From CAVQEK01 sp964596645 (lineage in GTDB: Bacteria > Bacteroidota > Bacteroidia > Cytophagales > Cyclobacteriaceae): a stretch of DNA of 64,000 nt. This document shows positions 1 to 9,440 of the stretch, piece after piece. The translations under genes were made by a program, and so were the position numbers. Within the stretch, counting starts at the first letter, position 1. The number at the start of each line of letters is the position of its first letter. The notes under the pieces were generated by a model, which saw nothing but the letters and a program-made list of their open reading frames with translations, made no database searches and was not told the origin of the DNA. Where the stretch lies: contig CAZQVB010000008.1 in assembly GCA_964596645.1 (NCBI GenBank), positions 62,001-126,000 of the forward strand. The letters run 5' to 3'.

Positions 1-75
1 CTTTATATTCTGGGCTTGTGCCACACTTACAAGAGCCACCAGGGCCAGCACCATCACACTTACTTTTACTTTCAT
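1..75 (-). CDS. OmpH/Skp-family periplasmic chaperone, N-terminal fragment
   Basis: Only the first 25 codons are present; the gene runs off the left edge. They encode Met, basic residues (K2, K4), a hydrophobic core rich in Val, Leu and Ala, and an AQA|Q-type signal peptidase I site. It lies 20 nt downstream of a complete OmpH-like gene on the same strand. A bamA-ompH-ompH order is usual in Bacteroidota, so I infer a second Skp-like chaperone that escorts unfolded outer-membrane proteins across the periplasm. The mature domain is outside the window, so the family call rests on context. Confidence 0.6.
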   Translation of the reverse strand, partial: MKVKVSVMVLALVALVSVAQAQNIK

Positions 76-95
76 GTCGCTTTTATTTAAACTAT

Positions 96-629
96 TTATT
101 TGATTCCATCATTTTCATCGCCCAATCCAAGTTCATCCAGCACATAGTCGGTATAGTCATGAATTGGATCAGTGTAAATCATTACTAAATCACCCGATTT
201 ATCAAACATGATTTGCAGCCTTTGGTCTTTACAAACCTTTTCTACAGCTTCAAATACCCTGTCTTGAATGGGCTTAATAAGCTCTTTCTTTTTCAGAAAA
301 AAGAGCCCTTCCACTCCAAATACTTTATTATGATAATCCCGCACCTCCACTTCTTTACTTTCGATAGCCGCCTTTCTGTCACTTTTCATTTCATCTGTCA
401 GCAGCACCTCTTCAGCCCTCAGTTCGCTGTGCATATCGTCTATTTCCCGGTACATTTTTTTTATCTCCTCTTGCCAGCTCTTCGACAGTTGGGCTACCTC
501 TGCCTGGGCTTCGTTATACTCCGGCATCTTGCCTAAAATGTACTCGGAATCGATATAACCAAACTTCTGAGCAAACGCACCACTTGTTACAAAAAGAATG
601 CCGAACCATATGAACAATGTTCTTTTCAT
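96..629 (-). CDS. OmpH/Skp-family periplasmic chaperone
   Basis: 177 residues, the usual Skp/OmpH size. A signal peptide spans about residues 1-20 (cleavage AFA|Q), then a short beta strand (KFGYIDSEYIL) typical of the OmpH family, then a charged helical stretch (about 40-120) consistent with the coiled-coil tentacles of Skp. Skp proteins hold outer-membrane proteins unfolded in the periplasm and pass them to the BAM complex. The gene starts 12 nt after bamA ends, which supports co-transcription and a shared role in outer-membrane assembly. Family assignment is firm; the individual client range is unknown. Confidence 0.9.
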   Translation of the reverse strand: MKRTLFIWFGILFVTSGAFAQKFGYIDSEYILGKMPEYNEAQAEVAQLSKSWQEEIKKMYREIDDMHSELRAEEVLLTDEMKSDRKAAIESKEVEVRDYHNKVFGVEGLFFLKKKELIKPIQDRVFEAVEKVCKDQRLQIMFDKSGDLVMIYTDPIHDYTDYVLDELGLGDENDGIK

Positions 630-641
630 ACTGCACCGGTG

Positions 642-3344
642 TTATCTAAATTGTTGACCAATGGAGAAATGAAACTGACCACCGCTGATGTCGGGAGCGC
701 CCGGAAGCCGATCAAATCCGTAACCCCAATCGATGCCCAGAAGGCCGAAGGCAGGCATAAATATACGCGCACCTACACCCACTGATTTATACAATGAAAA
801 CGGATCGAAGTCAGCGAGATCATGGTAATTGTTGCCGCCTTCGGCAAATGCCAACACGAAGATAGTAGAGGCCTGCGACATGGTGAGCGGGTAGCGCAAT
901 TCGAACACGAATTTATTGTAACTCACACCGCCTTGCAGTCCGGAATTTTGCGCGTTGCCACCCCAGTTTGGCGGCGTCACGTGTCCGTCTTCATAGCCTC
1001 GAAGCGATACCACGTCGTAGCCAACGATCCATTGGTTGCCCGACAAACCGCTGCCGCCCAGTTGGAACCTGTCGAAAGGACCGGTAGGCGCATAGTCGCT
1101 ATAGGTATTGATGAAACCGAAATGCGCCCTGCTGCTCAGTGTGAGATTACCTATTAACTTCTGGTAGAAAGTAGCGTCTATCATCCACTTATTGTACTCT
1201 ACCCAACCATACAGATCTTCAGACGAGGCGTTGTCGTAGTAGCCCGGATCGCGGAAGAGGGAATAGGGTGGCGTCAGGCTCAGACTAAAGGTAAGCTGAG
1301 AGCCGCTACGCGGGAACATCGGATTGTCAATGCTATTGCGGCTCAGCGTGAAATTGTACAGGAAGTTGCGCGCCTTGCCCGTATTGAAGCCAATGGCCTG
1401 ATTGCCCTGCGACACGAAATTGTCGAAATTGTACAAGGTAATGGATAAGGTATTGGACAGGGTGAAATAGTCATCGGGCCACTTCAGCCGCTTGGCAAGG
1501 CCCAGGCTGGCAGTGGTCATGGTCATCGATCCCAACTCAGTACGGCTCGCGAAGTTGCCAAAAGGAAACGTTCGCACCACGGAGTGATTGAGGCCGACAG
1601 TGAGTGCATTGGGCTTTTTGCCCCCCAGCCAGGGCTCGGTAAAGGTGAATGAATAATTCTGAAATTGCCGGCCATTGGCTTGTACGCGTAGTTGCAGGCG
1701 CTGGCCATCGCCCACGGGAAGTGGTCGCCAGCTTTTAAGATTGGCTATATTTCTGAGCGAGAAGTTGTTGAAAACGAGCCCGACAGTACCTACAAAACCA
1801 TAAAAACCTCCCCAACCTCCCGATAGTTCCACTTGGTCGCTTGGTCGCTCTACCAAGGCGTACTCAATGTCAACTGTGCCGTCGGCAGGGTTGGGTAATG
1901 GGTTGATACCGATCTGCTCCGGATCGAAATAGCCCAATTGCGAAAGCTCGCGTTGGGTACGAATGAGCAAGTTCCTGCTAAAGTAATCACCGGGTATGGT
2001 GCGTATTTCGCGACGAATCACATGGTCGTTGGTTCGGTCGTTGCCCGTTATTCGTATTTCGTTGATCTTGAACTGATCCCCCTCATATACACGCATCTCC
2101 ACATCGATGGAGTCATCCTGCACTTTCACTTCTACCGGGTCTATGCGAAAGAGCAAATAGCCATTGTCCATGTACAAAGCGCTGATGTCGTCACCGTTGG
2201 GATTGAATGTGAGCTTCTTTTGGATGAGCTCCATGTTGTACACATCGCCCTTTTCCACACCCATTACGCGGTCCAGCACTTCGTCGTTGTACACGAAATT
2301 GCCCGACCAAATGATGTCACGGAAATAGTACTTCTGACCCTCATCTATGTGCAGGTCTATATTGATGTCGTTGTGACTGACATTGTACACAGAATCTGCC
2401 ACTATGGTGGCATCGCGATACCCTTTTGAATTGTAAAAGGCGATAAGTTTTTCTTTGTCGGCCTTGTATTCGTCGCGTAGAAATTTTGAGGTCTTGAAGA
2501 AGTTCACATTGGCATGATCTCCCAAATACTCTTTCACTTCTTCCCACGATGTGCTGTCGCGCTTGGTAAAAAAGGTCAACCATTCTTTGGGTGAAGTGTG
2601 CGTAAGGGCATCTAAAGCGTCTTCAAAAATCGTCAGCCGTAGCTTTTCATTTGTTTTCTTTAGCCTCGATTTTAGCTTATTATCTCCAAAAGCTTCATTG
2701 CCATAAATATTGATCTGATCGATTTTTACCTTGGCGTTTTTCTCTACATCTATAATGAGTGTCACACCGTTGGTCAACAGTGTGTCGTGCTCTTGCTTTA
2801 CATCTACCTCGGCATTGAGGTAGCCTTTATCTACAAAAAAATTGCGAACTGTGAGTTCGGCATTTTTCACAACGGCATCGGACACTACACGGCCTTTGAT
2901 CAGGTCCATGTCTTCTTCTATCTCTGTCCTTTGCGACTTGCTCACGCCATTCAGCACAATACGAGTTAGTCGTGGTCGCTCCGTCAGGTCTATCGAAAGC
3001 CAGGCTTTGTCGCCTTCTACTTTTACCAAATTGATGGAAACATTGCCAATGATGCCACTCTTCCAAAGCTTTTTAATGGCTGCGCGGGTAGACTCTCCCG
3101 GTATTTTTATTTTATCACCCACCTTCAGTCCGGAGAGGGAAATGAGTGCATTTTTATCCAGCGTTTCAAGTCCGGATACGGTGATGTCGGCTATTTCGTA
3201 TTCGCGGGGGTTGGCATAGCTGAGCTGTATCTTGTCGCCCTCGCCAGTGGCGGGTCGCCGGCCCAGGCCGAGAGGGACCTGAGAAAAAGCAGGCAAGCTG
3301 AGCATGAATGCGAGAAGCACAAGGGTGCTGGAGCGGAAATTCAT
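642..3344 (-). CDS. bamA: Outer-membrane protein assembly factor BamA
   Basis: 900 residues from the ATG at 3344; the frame is open further upstream but would overlap uppS, and the chosen start gives a clean signal peptide (MNFRSSTLVLLAFMLSLPAFSQ region). POTRA repeats occupy roughly 60-430 and the Omp85 beta-barrel the C-terminal half. BamA is the essential insertase for outer-membrane barrels. The uppS stop and the bamA start are one base apart (TAA A ATG), and ompH follows after 12 nt, so the three are almost certainly one transcript. The C-terminus ends Phe-Arg rather than in the usual terminal Phe. Confidence 0.97.
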   Translation of the reverse strand: MNFRSSTLVLLAFMLSLPAFSQVPLGLGRRPATGEGDKIQLSYANPREYEIADITVSGLETLDKNALISLSGLKVGDKIKIPGESTRAAIKKLWKSGIIGNVSINLVKVEGDKAWLSIDLTERPRLTRIVLNGVSKSQRTEIEEDMDLIKGRVVSDAVVKNAELTVRNFFVDKGYLNAEVDVKQEHDTLLTNGVTLIIDVEKNAKVKIDQINIYGNEAFGDNKLKSRLKKTNEKLRLTIFEDALDALTHTSPKEWLTFFTKRDSTSWEEVKEYLGDHANVNFFKTSKFLRDEYKADKEKLIAFYNSKGYRDATIVADSVYNVSHNDINIDLHIDEGQKYYFRDIIWSGNFVYNDEVLDRVMGVEKGDVYNMELIQKKLTFNPNGDDISALYMDNGYLLFRIDPVEVKVQDDSIDVEMRVYEGDQFKINEIRITGNDRTNDHVIRREIRTIPGDYFSRNLLIRTQRELSQLGYFDPEQIGINPLPNPADGTVDIEYALVERPSDQVELSGGWGGFYGFVGTVGLVFNNFSLRNIANLKSWRPLPVGDGQRLQLRVQANGRQFQNYSFTFTEPWLGGKKPNALTVGLNHSVVRTFPFGNFASRTELGSMTMTTASLGLAKRLKWPDDYFTLSNTLSITLYNFDNFVSQGNQAIGFNTGKARNFLYNFTLSRNSIDNPMFPRSGSQLTFSLSLTPPYSLFRDPGYYDNASSEDLYGWVEYNKWMIDATFYQKLIGNLTLSSRAHFGFINTYSDYAPTGPFDRFQLGGSGLSGNQWIVGYDVVSLRGYEDGHVTPPNWGGNAQNSGLQGGVSYNKFVFELRYPLTMSQASTIFVLAFAEGGNNYHDLADFDPFSLYKSVGVGARIFMPAFGLLGIDWGYGFDRLPGAPDISGGQFHFSIGQQFR

Positions 3345-3345
3345 T

Positions 3346-4089
3346 TTAAACCTTTTCTTTTTCAATAACCTTTCCAAACCGTCTTTCGCGTTTTTGATAT
3401 GCCTCAATGGCCTCATGCAGATGCACTTTTCGAAAATCTGGCCACAACACATCAGTGATGTACAATTCTGAGTAAGCGATCTGCCAAAGCAGAAAATTGC
3501 TTATTCTCATCTCTCCACTCGTTCGTATTAGCAGCTCAGGATCAGGAATATTTCTCGTGCAAAGATAGCCGGAAAAAGTATCATAGTTGATCCCTGCTAT
3601 ATCCACAACCCCGTTTTTAACATCTTTTAACATCGCCTTGGCAGCCTCTAGTATTTCCCATCGGCCACTATAGCTGAGCGCCAGTATAAGGTTTAAACCC
3701 TCATTTTGCGCCGTCATTTGCATACAACTGTCCAATTCGCTTCTGCACTTTGCCGGTAGAGAATCTATGTCGCCTATGGCCGTGAGCCTGATCTTATTTT
3801 TCATCAGCGTATTGCTTTCGCCCCGTATGGTCGATACCAATAGCTCCATCAATCCTTTCACTTCTTCTTTTGGGCGTTCCCAGTTTTCTGTCGAGAAGGC
3901 GTACATGGTGAGGTGGCGGATTCCAAGTTCCGCGCATCCTTCGGCCGTTTGCCGCACTGCTTCTATAGCGTTTCTATGACCAAAAATGCGCTTGGCGCCC
4001 TGCTTTCTGGCCCAGCGTCCGTTGCCGTCCATGATAACGGCGATGTGCCGCGGCAGATTGTTATGGTCGATATTATGATTCATTGGCAA
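3346..4089 (-). CDS. uppS: Isoprenyl transferase (undecaprenyl diphosphate synthase)
   Basis: 247 residues. The cis-prenyltransferase signature IMDGNGRWARK lies near residues 19-29 with the catalytic Asp21; the C-terminal RTSGEMRISNFLLWQ and SELYITDVLWPDF blocks that bind IPP are intact. The enzyme adds IPP units to farnesyl diphosphate to make the C55 lipid carrier for peptidoglycan and O-antigen. The ATG at 4089 is used; another at 4083 is possible and changes only two residues. It is translationally close-coupled to bamA, linking lipid carrier supply with envelope assembly. Confidence 0.97.
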   Translation of the reverse strand: MPMNHNIDHNNLPRHIAVIMDGNGRWARKQGAKRIFGHRNAIEAVRQTAEGCAELGIRHLTMYAFSTENWERPKEEVKGLMELLVSTIRGESNTLMKNKIRLTAIGDIDSLPAKCRSELDSCMQMTAQNEGLNLILALSYSGRWEILEAAKAMLKDVKNGVVDIAGINYDTFSGYLCTRNIPDPELLIRTSGEMRISNFLLWQIAYSELYITDVLWPDFRKVHLHEAIEAYQKRERRFGKVIEKEKV

Positions 4090-4162
4090 TACCCTGATCC
4101 TCAGAAAAGGACTGCAAAGTTGGTGACTTTTTTCCGTTTTATAAAGTATTTGAATTGTTCAC

Positions 4163-4849
4163 TTATCGATAGTCGAAAGGGCAGGGTATATCGAAGAGTG
4201 TATAGCTAATGGATAAGCCGATGAAATTGTACCAATCGGTGTCGTATTTATTGCCATACTGATAGTTTTTGTTGGTCTGGTCGCCGTCCGACACACCGTC
4301 GAGATGATCGTAAAAAGTCTTGCGCACGCCAGCCTCGAAGTTGAGCAAAAATCGCGGGTTTAGTATGTACTTGGCGCCAATACCAAAGGGTATGGCCGGC
4401 TGTATGCCACCACCTTCCCCATTCTCTTTTTCACCAAAGTCACCAAAAGCTGCTATACCAAAAAACAGGTAAGGCGACCAACGGGTCAGCGACTTCTCGC
4501 TTTTAAAGTTGAGAAAGTTGTACTCCAACACGGCACTTCCTTCCAACACAAAAGTGGAAAATGATGCTTCACGCTGCGTCGCAAAAGCATCTATTGGCTC
4601 CTCATCGCTGCCATAAAGGGCGCCACCCGTCACGGCGAAACGCACGGCCACGATGGGGTCGAAGTTCATTTTATAGAACAGTAGGCCACCCGGCCGCATA
4701 TAGCCTGGCTGATAGCCTCGGGCCAGGTCACCCGCGTAGTTCATGGCTCCTATACCCGCGCCAAACTCTGAACGCTGGGCCTGAGCACCACCGGGCAACA
4801 GCAAAATCATGCAGATGCACAGTGACAACAATAAAGCTTTTGCTGACAT
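4163..4849 (-). CDS. DUF6089-family outer-membrane beta-barrel protein
   Basis: 228 residues from the ATG at 4849, which lies just past the stop of the upstream gene (4851); an in-frame ATG at 4864 would overlap it. A signal peptide (MSAKALLLSL..., cleavage near GAQAQ) is followed by alternating amphipathic strands and the family hallmark GAMNYAGDL, with conserved late segments (GIGAKYILNPRFLLNFEAGVR). DUF6089 proteins recur between nadK and uppS/bamA in Cytophagales and are predicted small outer-membrane barrels. Their function is not established. Confidence 0.85.
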   Translation of the reverse strand: MSAKALLLSLCICMILLLPGGAQAQRSEFGAGIGAMNYAGDLARGYQPGYMRPGGLLFYKMNFDPIVAVRFAVTGGALYGSDEEPIDAFATQREASFSTFVLEGSAVLEYNFLNFKSEKSLTRWSPYLFFGIAAFGDFGEKENGEGGGIQPAIPFGIGAKYILNPRFLLNFEAGVRKTFYDHLDGVSDGDQTNKNYQYGNKYDTDWYNFIGLSISYTLFDIPCPFDYR

Positions 4850-4850
4850 A

Positions 4851-5912
4851 CTAACGCTTTCCATTCTGTTGGTTTGAACCCAAAATATAGGTGAATTTCA
4901 ATGCGCCAACAATGTAGTGATCGTTTCTTTTGCCACTGCGTGTGCTGGACCCCTCATCGCCAAAGCCTTGAAAAACCCAGTATAACTCATCTTCGTATCG
5001 GGAGGCATACCGCCTTACATCGACCGCCGACAGAATGGTGGGCAAATCGCGCTGCGCGCCTGTAAGTGCTGCTGTGGGCTCTTGCGATCGGTCAGAAAGT
5101 GCGCGGGCCAGCTCGTTGTCGAAGGCACCCAGATCGGCATAGCTGCCTCCGGCATCGTCGAGGTAGTCAGTGAAGGTGTAGCGTAGGGCTATTTCAGCCT
5201 GGCACGAGAGGCGGTCAGTAAGCCTTATGTGCAGGCCACCACCCAGCGGCAGCACGGGCTGAATGAGGCTATAAGGACTTTTGTTGTACGCATCACTATG
5301 CTGACCCTCCGTACCCAGGGGCTGCAAGGCAACCCAGGAACCGGCATTTGAAAACCGCTTGCCATCGCGCTGAAAATCAGGCACTCTGGTTTGGGGGTTG
5401 TGAAAAAGCACGATAAAACCACCGGTTACATAGGGATTGAACATGCGCTCACGGCCTGAAAGATTGGTACGCCTGAGCAAAAACCAGCGGGCTGTTGCCC
5501 CCACTTCAAAAAGGTCGCTTCTGAAGTTGAGATTTCGAATGTAGCGGTATTGCTCACTCTGATCGCCATAAAAGTCGGATCGGCTGTCGTCGCCCGCAAT
5601 GCGCCCGTAACTCAGGGACAGTTGGCCGCTCCAGCGCCTCCCCCAGCGTTTGTCTAAAAATACAGATAAGCCGGGCCGGGAAAGCTCCCACGCAACGTCG
5701 GCATAGTGCCGTGAAGGTGACAAATCGCCCAAATAATTGAACATCAAAAATCCTGCACCAATGGAGTACATCGATAACTTGCCCGGGGCGCTGGTGAATG
5801 CTTTGCTGTATGGCTCCTGTGTCTGAGGAGATTTTCCAGAGAACAGCTGTGCGCTCACCCGGAGCGGCTGGAGCAAAATGGCAAACAAAAGTACTACCAG
5901 GGCTACTCTCAC
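4851..5912 (-). CDS. Outer-membrane beta-barrel protein, DUF6089-related
   Basis: 353 residues with a signal peptide (MRVALVVLLFAILLQPLRVSAQ region). After it comes GAGFLMFNYLGDLSPS, which resembles the NYAGDL block of the adjacent DUF6089 gene, so the two look like diverged paralogues. Many short amphipathic strands with aromatic girdle residues suggest a barrel. About residues 140-300 are longer than in the neighbour and carry polar loops. It sits 7 nt after nadK and abuts the next gene, so it is inside the nadK-bamA transcription unit. No specific role can be given. Confidence 0.75.
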   Translation of the reverse strand: MRVALVVLLFAILLQPLRVSAQLFSGKSPQTQEPYSKAFTSAPGKLSMYSIGAGFLMFNYLGDLSPSRHYADVAWELSRPGLSVFLDKRWGRRWSGQLSLSYGRIAGDDSRSDFYGDQSEQYRYIRNLNFRSDLFEVGATARWFLLRRTNLSGRERMFNPYVTGGFIVLFHNPQTRVPDFQRDGKRFSNAGSWVALQPLGTEGQHSDAYNKSPYSLIQPVLPLGGGLHIRLTDRLSCQAEIALRYTFTDYLDDAGGSYADLGAFDNELARALSDRSQEPTAALTGAQRDLPTILSAVDVRRYASRYEDELYWVFQGFGDEGSSTRSGKRNDHYIVGALKFTYILGSNQQNGKR

Positions 5913-5919
5913 AGGATTA

Positions 5920-6801
5920 TCAATTTCGGGCGTCGAGGCCCCAGTTCAATTTTTTTCGCAGTGTGTTTACGAAGCTGCTGCCGTCCAACTTTATCAGTCT
6001 GGCTTTAAAATCTTCCTTTCTGATGGTCAGCCTCAAGCCGGCCTCTACGGTAGCCGATCGGGAATCGAGCGATACCAGAAAATAATTGCTTCGGCCCTCT
6101 ACCTCAAGGGTAATCACCGAATCGTCGGCCACTACAAGTGGCCGCACATTGAGGTTGTGCGGACTTACCGGTGTGATGATGAGATTTTTGGACTGCGGCA
6201 CTACCACCGGACCACCGCAGCTGAGCGAGTAGCCGGTAGAGCCGGTGGGTGTAGCTATGATGAGCCCATCGGCCCAGTAAGAATTCAGAAATTCGCCGTT
6301 CAGATAAGCATGTACGGTGATCATCGAGCTGGTATCCTGCTTGAGTACTGTAAACTCGTTGAGGGCAAAATTTAACCCGTCAAACACATCCACATCCACC
6401 GCCGTTTCCAGCCGCACAAGCAGGCGCTTTTCTATTTCGTATGTTCCGTCGGCCAGGGCCTGAGCGGCAGCATCGATCATGCTCTGGGTGGTGGTGGCAA
6501 GAAAGCCAAGTCGGCCGGTATTTATGCCCAATATTGGAGTTTGTGCTGCACCCACATGGGTGACAGATTCGAGTAAGGTGCCATCGCCGCCAATGCTTAC
6601 CAGGCAATCAAAGCTGCTCAGATCGTCCTTCACTTTGTACACCGGCCAGTCGCCGACTTCTTCTCCGGCAAGCAGCAGACCTTCGGCATAGCTTTCCGAC
6701 AAATAGACCTCTGCTCCCCGCAGCTTCATTGCCTGCACTATGCGATGAAACACCGTGAGACTGCTTTCAGAAAAATATTTGCCGTGCAGGGCTATGATCA
6801 T
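5920..6801 (-). CDS. nadK: NAD kinase
   Basis: 293 residues. The NAD-kinase motif GGDGT is at 71-75, followed by GINTGRLGFLA, the NE motif (ALNEFTVLK) and the glycine-rich TPTGSTGYSLSCGGP block. The cytoplasmic enzyme phosphorylates NAD to NADP and controls the NADPH pool. The start MIIALHGKYF fits the family's short N-terminal strand. It is the third gene of a tight minus-strand series after the alpha/beta hydrolase and CBS genes, and only 7 nt separate it from the next gene. Confidence 0.97.
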   Translation of the reverse strand: MIIALHGKYFSESSLTVFHRIVQAMKLRGAEVYLSESYAEGLLLAGEEVGDWPVYKVKDDLSSFDCLVSIGGDGTLLESVTHVGAAQTPILGINTGRLGFLATTTQSMIDAAAQALADGTYEIEKRLLVRLETAVDVDVFDGLNFALNEFTVLKQDTSSMITVHAYLNGEFLNSYWADGLIIATPTGSTGYSLSCGGPVVVPQSKNLIITPVSPHNLNVRPLVVADDSVITLEVEGRSNYFLVSLDSRSATVEAGLRLTIRKEDFKARLIKLDGSSFVNTLRKKLNWGLDARN

Positions 6802-6849
6802 GACGAAGCAGATTATATATGCGCTGTGGTCATGTTGACCTACAGCGGA

Positions 6850-7515
6850 TTAAATGTCCAGGTATTTTAGAAGGTTGTCCAGTCGCTCTTTTTCGTTTTC
6901 GTTATTTGCGGCATCATGAAACCTGGCCACCACCATATAGTCAAAGCGCTCTAAAGTGGCTATGGTGGTGGTAAGGTCTACCTTGTTGCACTTCAGGGTG
7001 AGGAATATGCGGTTGCTATCGCTTGGGTGATCGTTTACAAAAGCGCCTAGAACCTTTACATTGTCGGCCTCTATGAGCCGGGTAATGGTGGAGAGGGAAT
7101 AGTCGTAGTACATGAGCGACAGCACCACAATGCCACCGGTGCCTTTCACTGCCAAAGATTTTGAGAAGGCTTTGAGGGTGTCTTCGTAACGGGAAACACC
7201 TAAAAATTCTTTGGAATCCGTCAGAATGGCTACCATCTCGGAGTCACAGTCCTGCGATATTCTTATAATATCGAATAGGTGCTGATTTTCCAGTACATAG
7301 CAATTCTCGCCGATCAGATGATAAGCCTCTATCCGCCCATCCAGGTTATTATTTTCAAGAATAATGTCTTCAGAAATGAGCCCGCAAAATTCCCGGCCTT
7401 TTATGACAGGCAAAAGGTTTGTTTTCAGTTCCTCCATCCACAACAATGCCTTTTCGGCTGTGTCGCTCAGCTTTAGGGCTGGTATCATCTGATTGATCAG
7501 TTCTTCGGCAATCAT
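6850..7515 (-). CDS. CBS-domain protein with C-terminal ACT-like region
   Basis: 221 residues. The first ~120 residues form a CBS pair (LPVIKGREFCGLISEDIIL ... MVAILTDSKEFLGVSRYEDTLKAF), the adenosyl-ligand-sensing module. The remainder (GGIVVLSLMYYDYSLSTITRLIEADNVKVLG) resembles an ACT-type fold, as in AcuB-like proteins. The upstream hydrolase gene overlaps its start by 4 nt, indicating translational coupling. Next to nadK, a nucleotide-sensing role is plausible but unproven. The organisation is typical of Bacteroidota genomes. Confidence 0.8.
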   Translation of the reverse strand: MIAEELINQMIPALKLSDTAEKALLWMEELKTNLLPVIKGREFCGLISEDIILENNNLDGRIEAYHLIGENCYVLENQHLFDIIRISQDCDSEMVAILTDSKEFLGVSRYEDTLKAFSKSLAVKGTGGIVVLSLMYYDYSLSTITRLIEADNVKVLGAFVNDHPSDSNRIFLTLKCNKVDLTTTIATLERFDYMVVARFHDAANNENEKERLDNLLKYLDI

Positions 7516-8279
7516 GCGTATTGTTTATCTTGTTCAACGAATTGGTTTAACAACACATTGAATTTATCGGGCTGTTCCATCATGGGTGCATGGCAGCATT
7601 TGTCGATAAACCGAAGGGTGGAATTGGGTATGAGCCGGTTGAAATCATGGGCAACCATGGGTGGGGTTATCGTATCGTTGAGGCCCCAGATCAGCAGTGT
7701 CGGCACCTTTATTTTTGGCAACTCTTTGGCCAGATTGTGCCGTTGGGCAGATTTGGCAATGGCCACTATATTGAGGCACCTCGGTATACTCTTGGTCGTT
7801 TCAAACACTTCATTGATGTATTCATCTGAGAGTATGTCGGGATCATAAAAAGTGTATTGCACGCGCTCCTTCACATACTCATAACTGCCCCTCTTGGGAA
7901 AAGAGCCGCCCATTGCATTTTCAAACAAACCCGAGCTACCAGTCAATATGAGCTTTTTTACCTTTTCCTGATGTTTCAATGTGTAAATAAGGGCCACATG
8001 ACCACCGAGAGAATTGCCCATCAATATGAATTCGTCAAGGCCTTTTTGCTGCACAAAACCCTCAAAAAACCCCACTAATCCTTCCAGTCCTGCTTTGCGC
8101 AGCGGCATGGTGTAAATCGGCAAAAGTGGAATAAGTATGCGGAATCGATCGTGGAATTTATTAATGACAGAGTCCCAATTGCTCAGGGCGCCGAACAATC
8201 CGTGAAGAAAAACCATAGTTTCGCCACTACCCGCCTCAATGTATTTGTATGCGCCTTCTTCTTTTATCGTGTAATTCAT
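7512..8279 (-). CDS. Alpha/beta-fold hydrolase
   Basis: 255 residues, cytoplasmic (no signal peptide). The HGLFG oxyanion loop is at about 26-30 and the nucleophile elbow GNSLGG has Ser90; the likely acid is in WGLNDTITP and the catalytic His in CCHAPMMEQP. This is a complete triad. Substrate cannot be told from sequence; members include esterases, C-C hydrolases and haloperoxidase-like enzymes. Its 3' end overlaps the CBS gene by 4 nt. Confidence 0.85.
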   Translation of the reverse strand: MNYTIKEEGAYKYIEAGSGETMVFLHGLFGALSNWDSVINKFHDRFRILIPLLPIYTMPLRKAGLEGLVGFFEGFVQQKGLDEFILMGNSLGGHVALIYTLKHQEKVKKLILTGSSGLFENAMGGSFPKRGSYEYVKERVQYTFYDPDILSDEYINEVFETTKSIPRCLNIVAIAKSAQRHNLAKELPKIKVPTLLIWGLNDTITPPMVAHDFNRLIPNSTLRFIDKCCHAPMMEQPDKFNVLLNQFVEQDKQYA

Positions 8280-8333
8280 ACCAAAGCCTATATTCTCTTT
8301 TGGTGTAAAATAAATGAAATCTGCCCAATTTCA

Positions 8334-8900
8334 TCACTGTCTGTCACAAGTATTCACCCAGTTGCGAATCATGTCAAGGCCATATTCAGTCAGTACAGCT
8401 TCCGGATGAAATTGTAACCCACATATTGGCAAGTACTTGTGGGCCACGCCCATCACCTCACCTTCGGCCGTATCGGCTATTACCTCCAGCACATCGGGCA
8501 ATTGTGTGCAAACCAACGAATGATACCGCACCACGCCTATGGCAGTTGGTAAATTATTGAAGATATGATGCGGTCTGGTACGTATCACAGATTGCTTGCC
8601 GTGCATGGGTTTTAGGGCCCTTACTATCTGGCCACCAAAATGTGCACAAATGGCTTGATGACCCAGGCAAATACCCAACACAGGCACCACGCCATAAAAT
8701 AACCGAGCCAGTTGGTAAAGGTTGCCTGCTTTTTCTGGTATGCCGGGGCCTGGCGAAAGCACAACGCCGGTGAAGTGATCTACATTGATATCTTCCGGGA
8801 GGGCATCATTGCGCATCACCACCACATCAGCGCCGGCCTGTTTTATATAATCAACCAGATTGTATGTGAAAGAGTCAAAATTATCGATCAAAAGGATCAC
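8334..8900 (-). CDS. Glutamine amidotransferase, aminodeoxychorismate/anthranilate synthase component II
   Basis: 188 residues from a GTG start at 8900, which overlaps the cvpA stop (GTGA). An upstream Met exists but adds 27 residues unlike the family, whereas MILLIDNFDSFTYNLVDYI is the canonical PabA/TrpG N-terminus. The nucleophile Cys78 sits in GICLGHQ and the His-Glu pair in LQFHPEAVL. The subunit releases ammonia from glutamine for p-aminobenzoate or anthranilate synthesis. No pabB, trpE or other trp gene is in the window, so the PabA or TrpG role, possibly both, is undecided. Confidence 0.92.
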   Translation of the reverse strand: MILLIDNFDSFTYNLVDYIKQAGADVVVMRNDALPEDINVDHFTGVVLSPGPGIPEKAGNLYQLARLFYGVVPVLGICLGHQAICAHFGGQIVRALKPMHGKQSVIRTRPHHIFNNLPTAIGVVRYHSLVCTQLPDVLEVIADTAEGEVMGVAHKYLPICGLQFHPEAVLTEYGLDMIRNWVNTCDRQ

Positions 8901-9430
8901 GCGCGAAGCCGTTCGAAGAGCAGGGTGAAGTATTCGTAGAAATGCGATAAAGAGGGTAAAAGATCTGTGAGCCAATCCCACACGGCTGGCGCCACGCCTG
9001 CTACCAGGGTATAAATAACTGCTTCGCCGTCATCGGTATGGGGGATAGATATGCCTGCTGTTTCTACAAACCAAATGAGTATACTCAAGCCCAAAGCCCA
9101 TTTCAAAATGCCCAACGCTGCACCTGCTATACCGTCAAACCAGCCAAGCGGCGTCCAGTCAATGAGCTTTTTGACAGCACGACCCAGCAGATTGACCACT
9201 ACAACTATGAGAATGAAAATAATGAGGAAAGCCACCACCGGCAACAGCCAACCAAAACCATCGTACGCCGACTCCAAATAGCGCATGCCAATATGCAGCA
9301 ATTCGAAGCCACCGACTATGGCAAGTACAAAAGCCAGAATGGCGATAAGCGAAACGATAAGCCCTTGTTTGAAACCCCGATAGCCCCCTATCGCCAGCAG
9401 TACTAATAAAATGATATCAACCACGCCCAT
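8897..9430 (-). CDS. CvpA-family membrane protein
   Basis: 177 residues with four predicted transmembrane helices (about 3-20, 25-45, 60-85, 100-125) and the family segments IGGYRGFKQGLIVSL and LGRAVKKLIDWTPLGWFDGIAGAALG. CvpA was named for colicin V production in E. coli; in most bacteria it is an inner-membrane protein linked to envelope or bile resistance. The gene begins 10 nt after yqeY and shares its stop with the GTG of the amidotransferase gene, so the three are coupled. Confidence 0.9.
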   Translation of the reverse strand: MGVVDIILLVLLAIGGYRGFKQGLIVSLIAILAFVLAIVGGFELLHIGMRYLESAYDGFGWLLPVVAFLIIFILIVVVVNLLGRAVKKLIDWTPLGWFDGIAGAALGILKWALGLSILIWFVETAGISIPHTDDGEAVIYTLVAGVAPAVWDWLTDLLPSLSHFYEYFTLLFERLRA

Positions 9431-9440
9431 ACAGCCGGGA

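Noticed and set aside
822..2429. Plus-strand frames inside bamA
   Set aside because: They are antisense readings of the bamA coding strand, with low-complexity composition and no start context.
3345..3452. Longer bamA start
   Set aside because: It would place 36 residues inside uppS and hide the clear signal peptide at the ATG of 3344.
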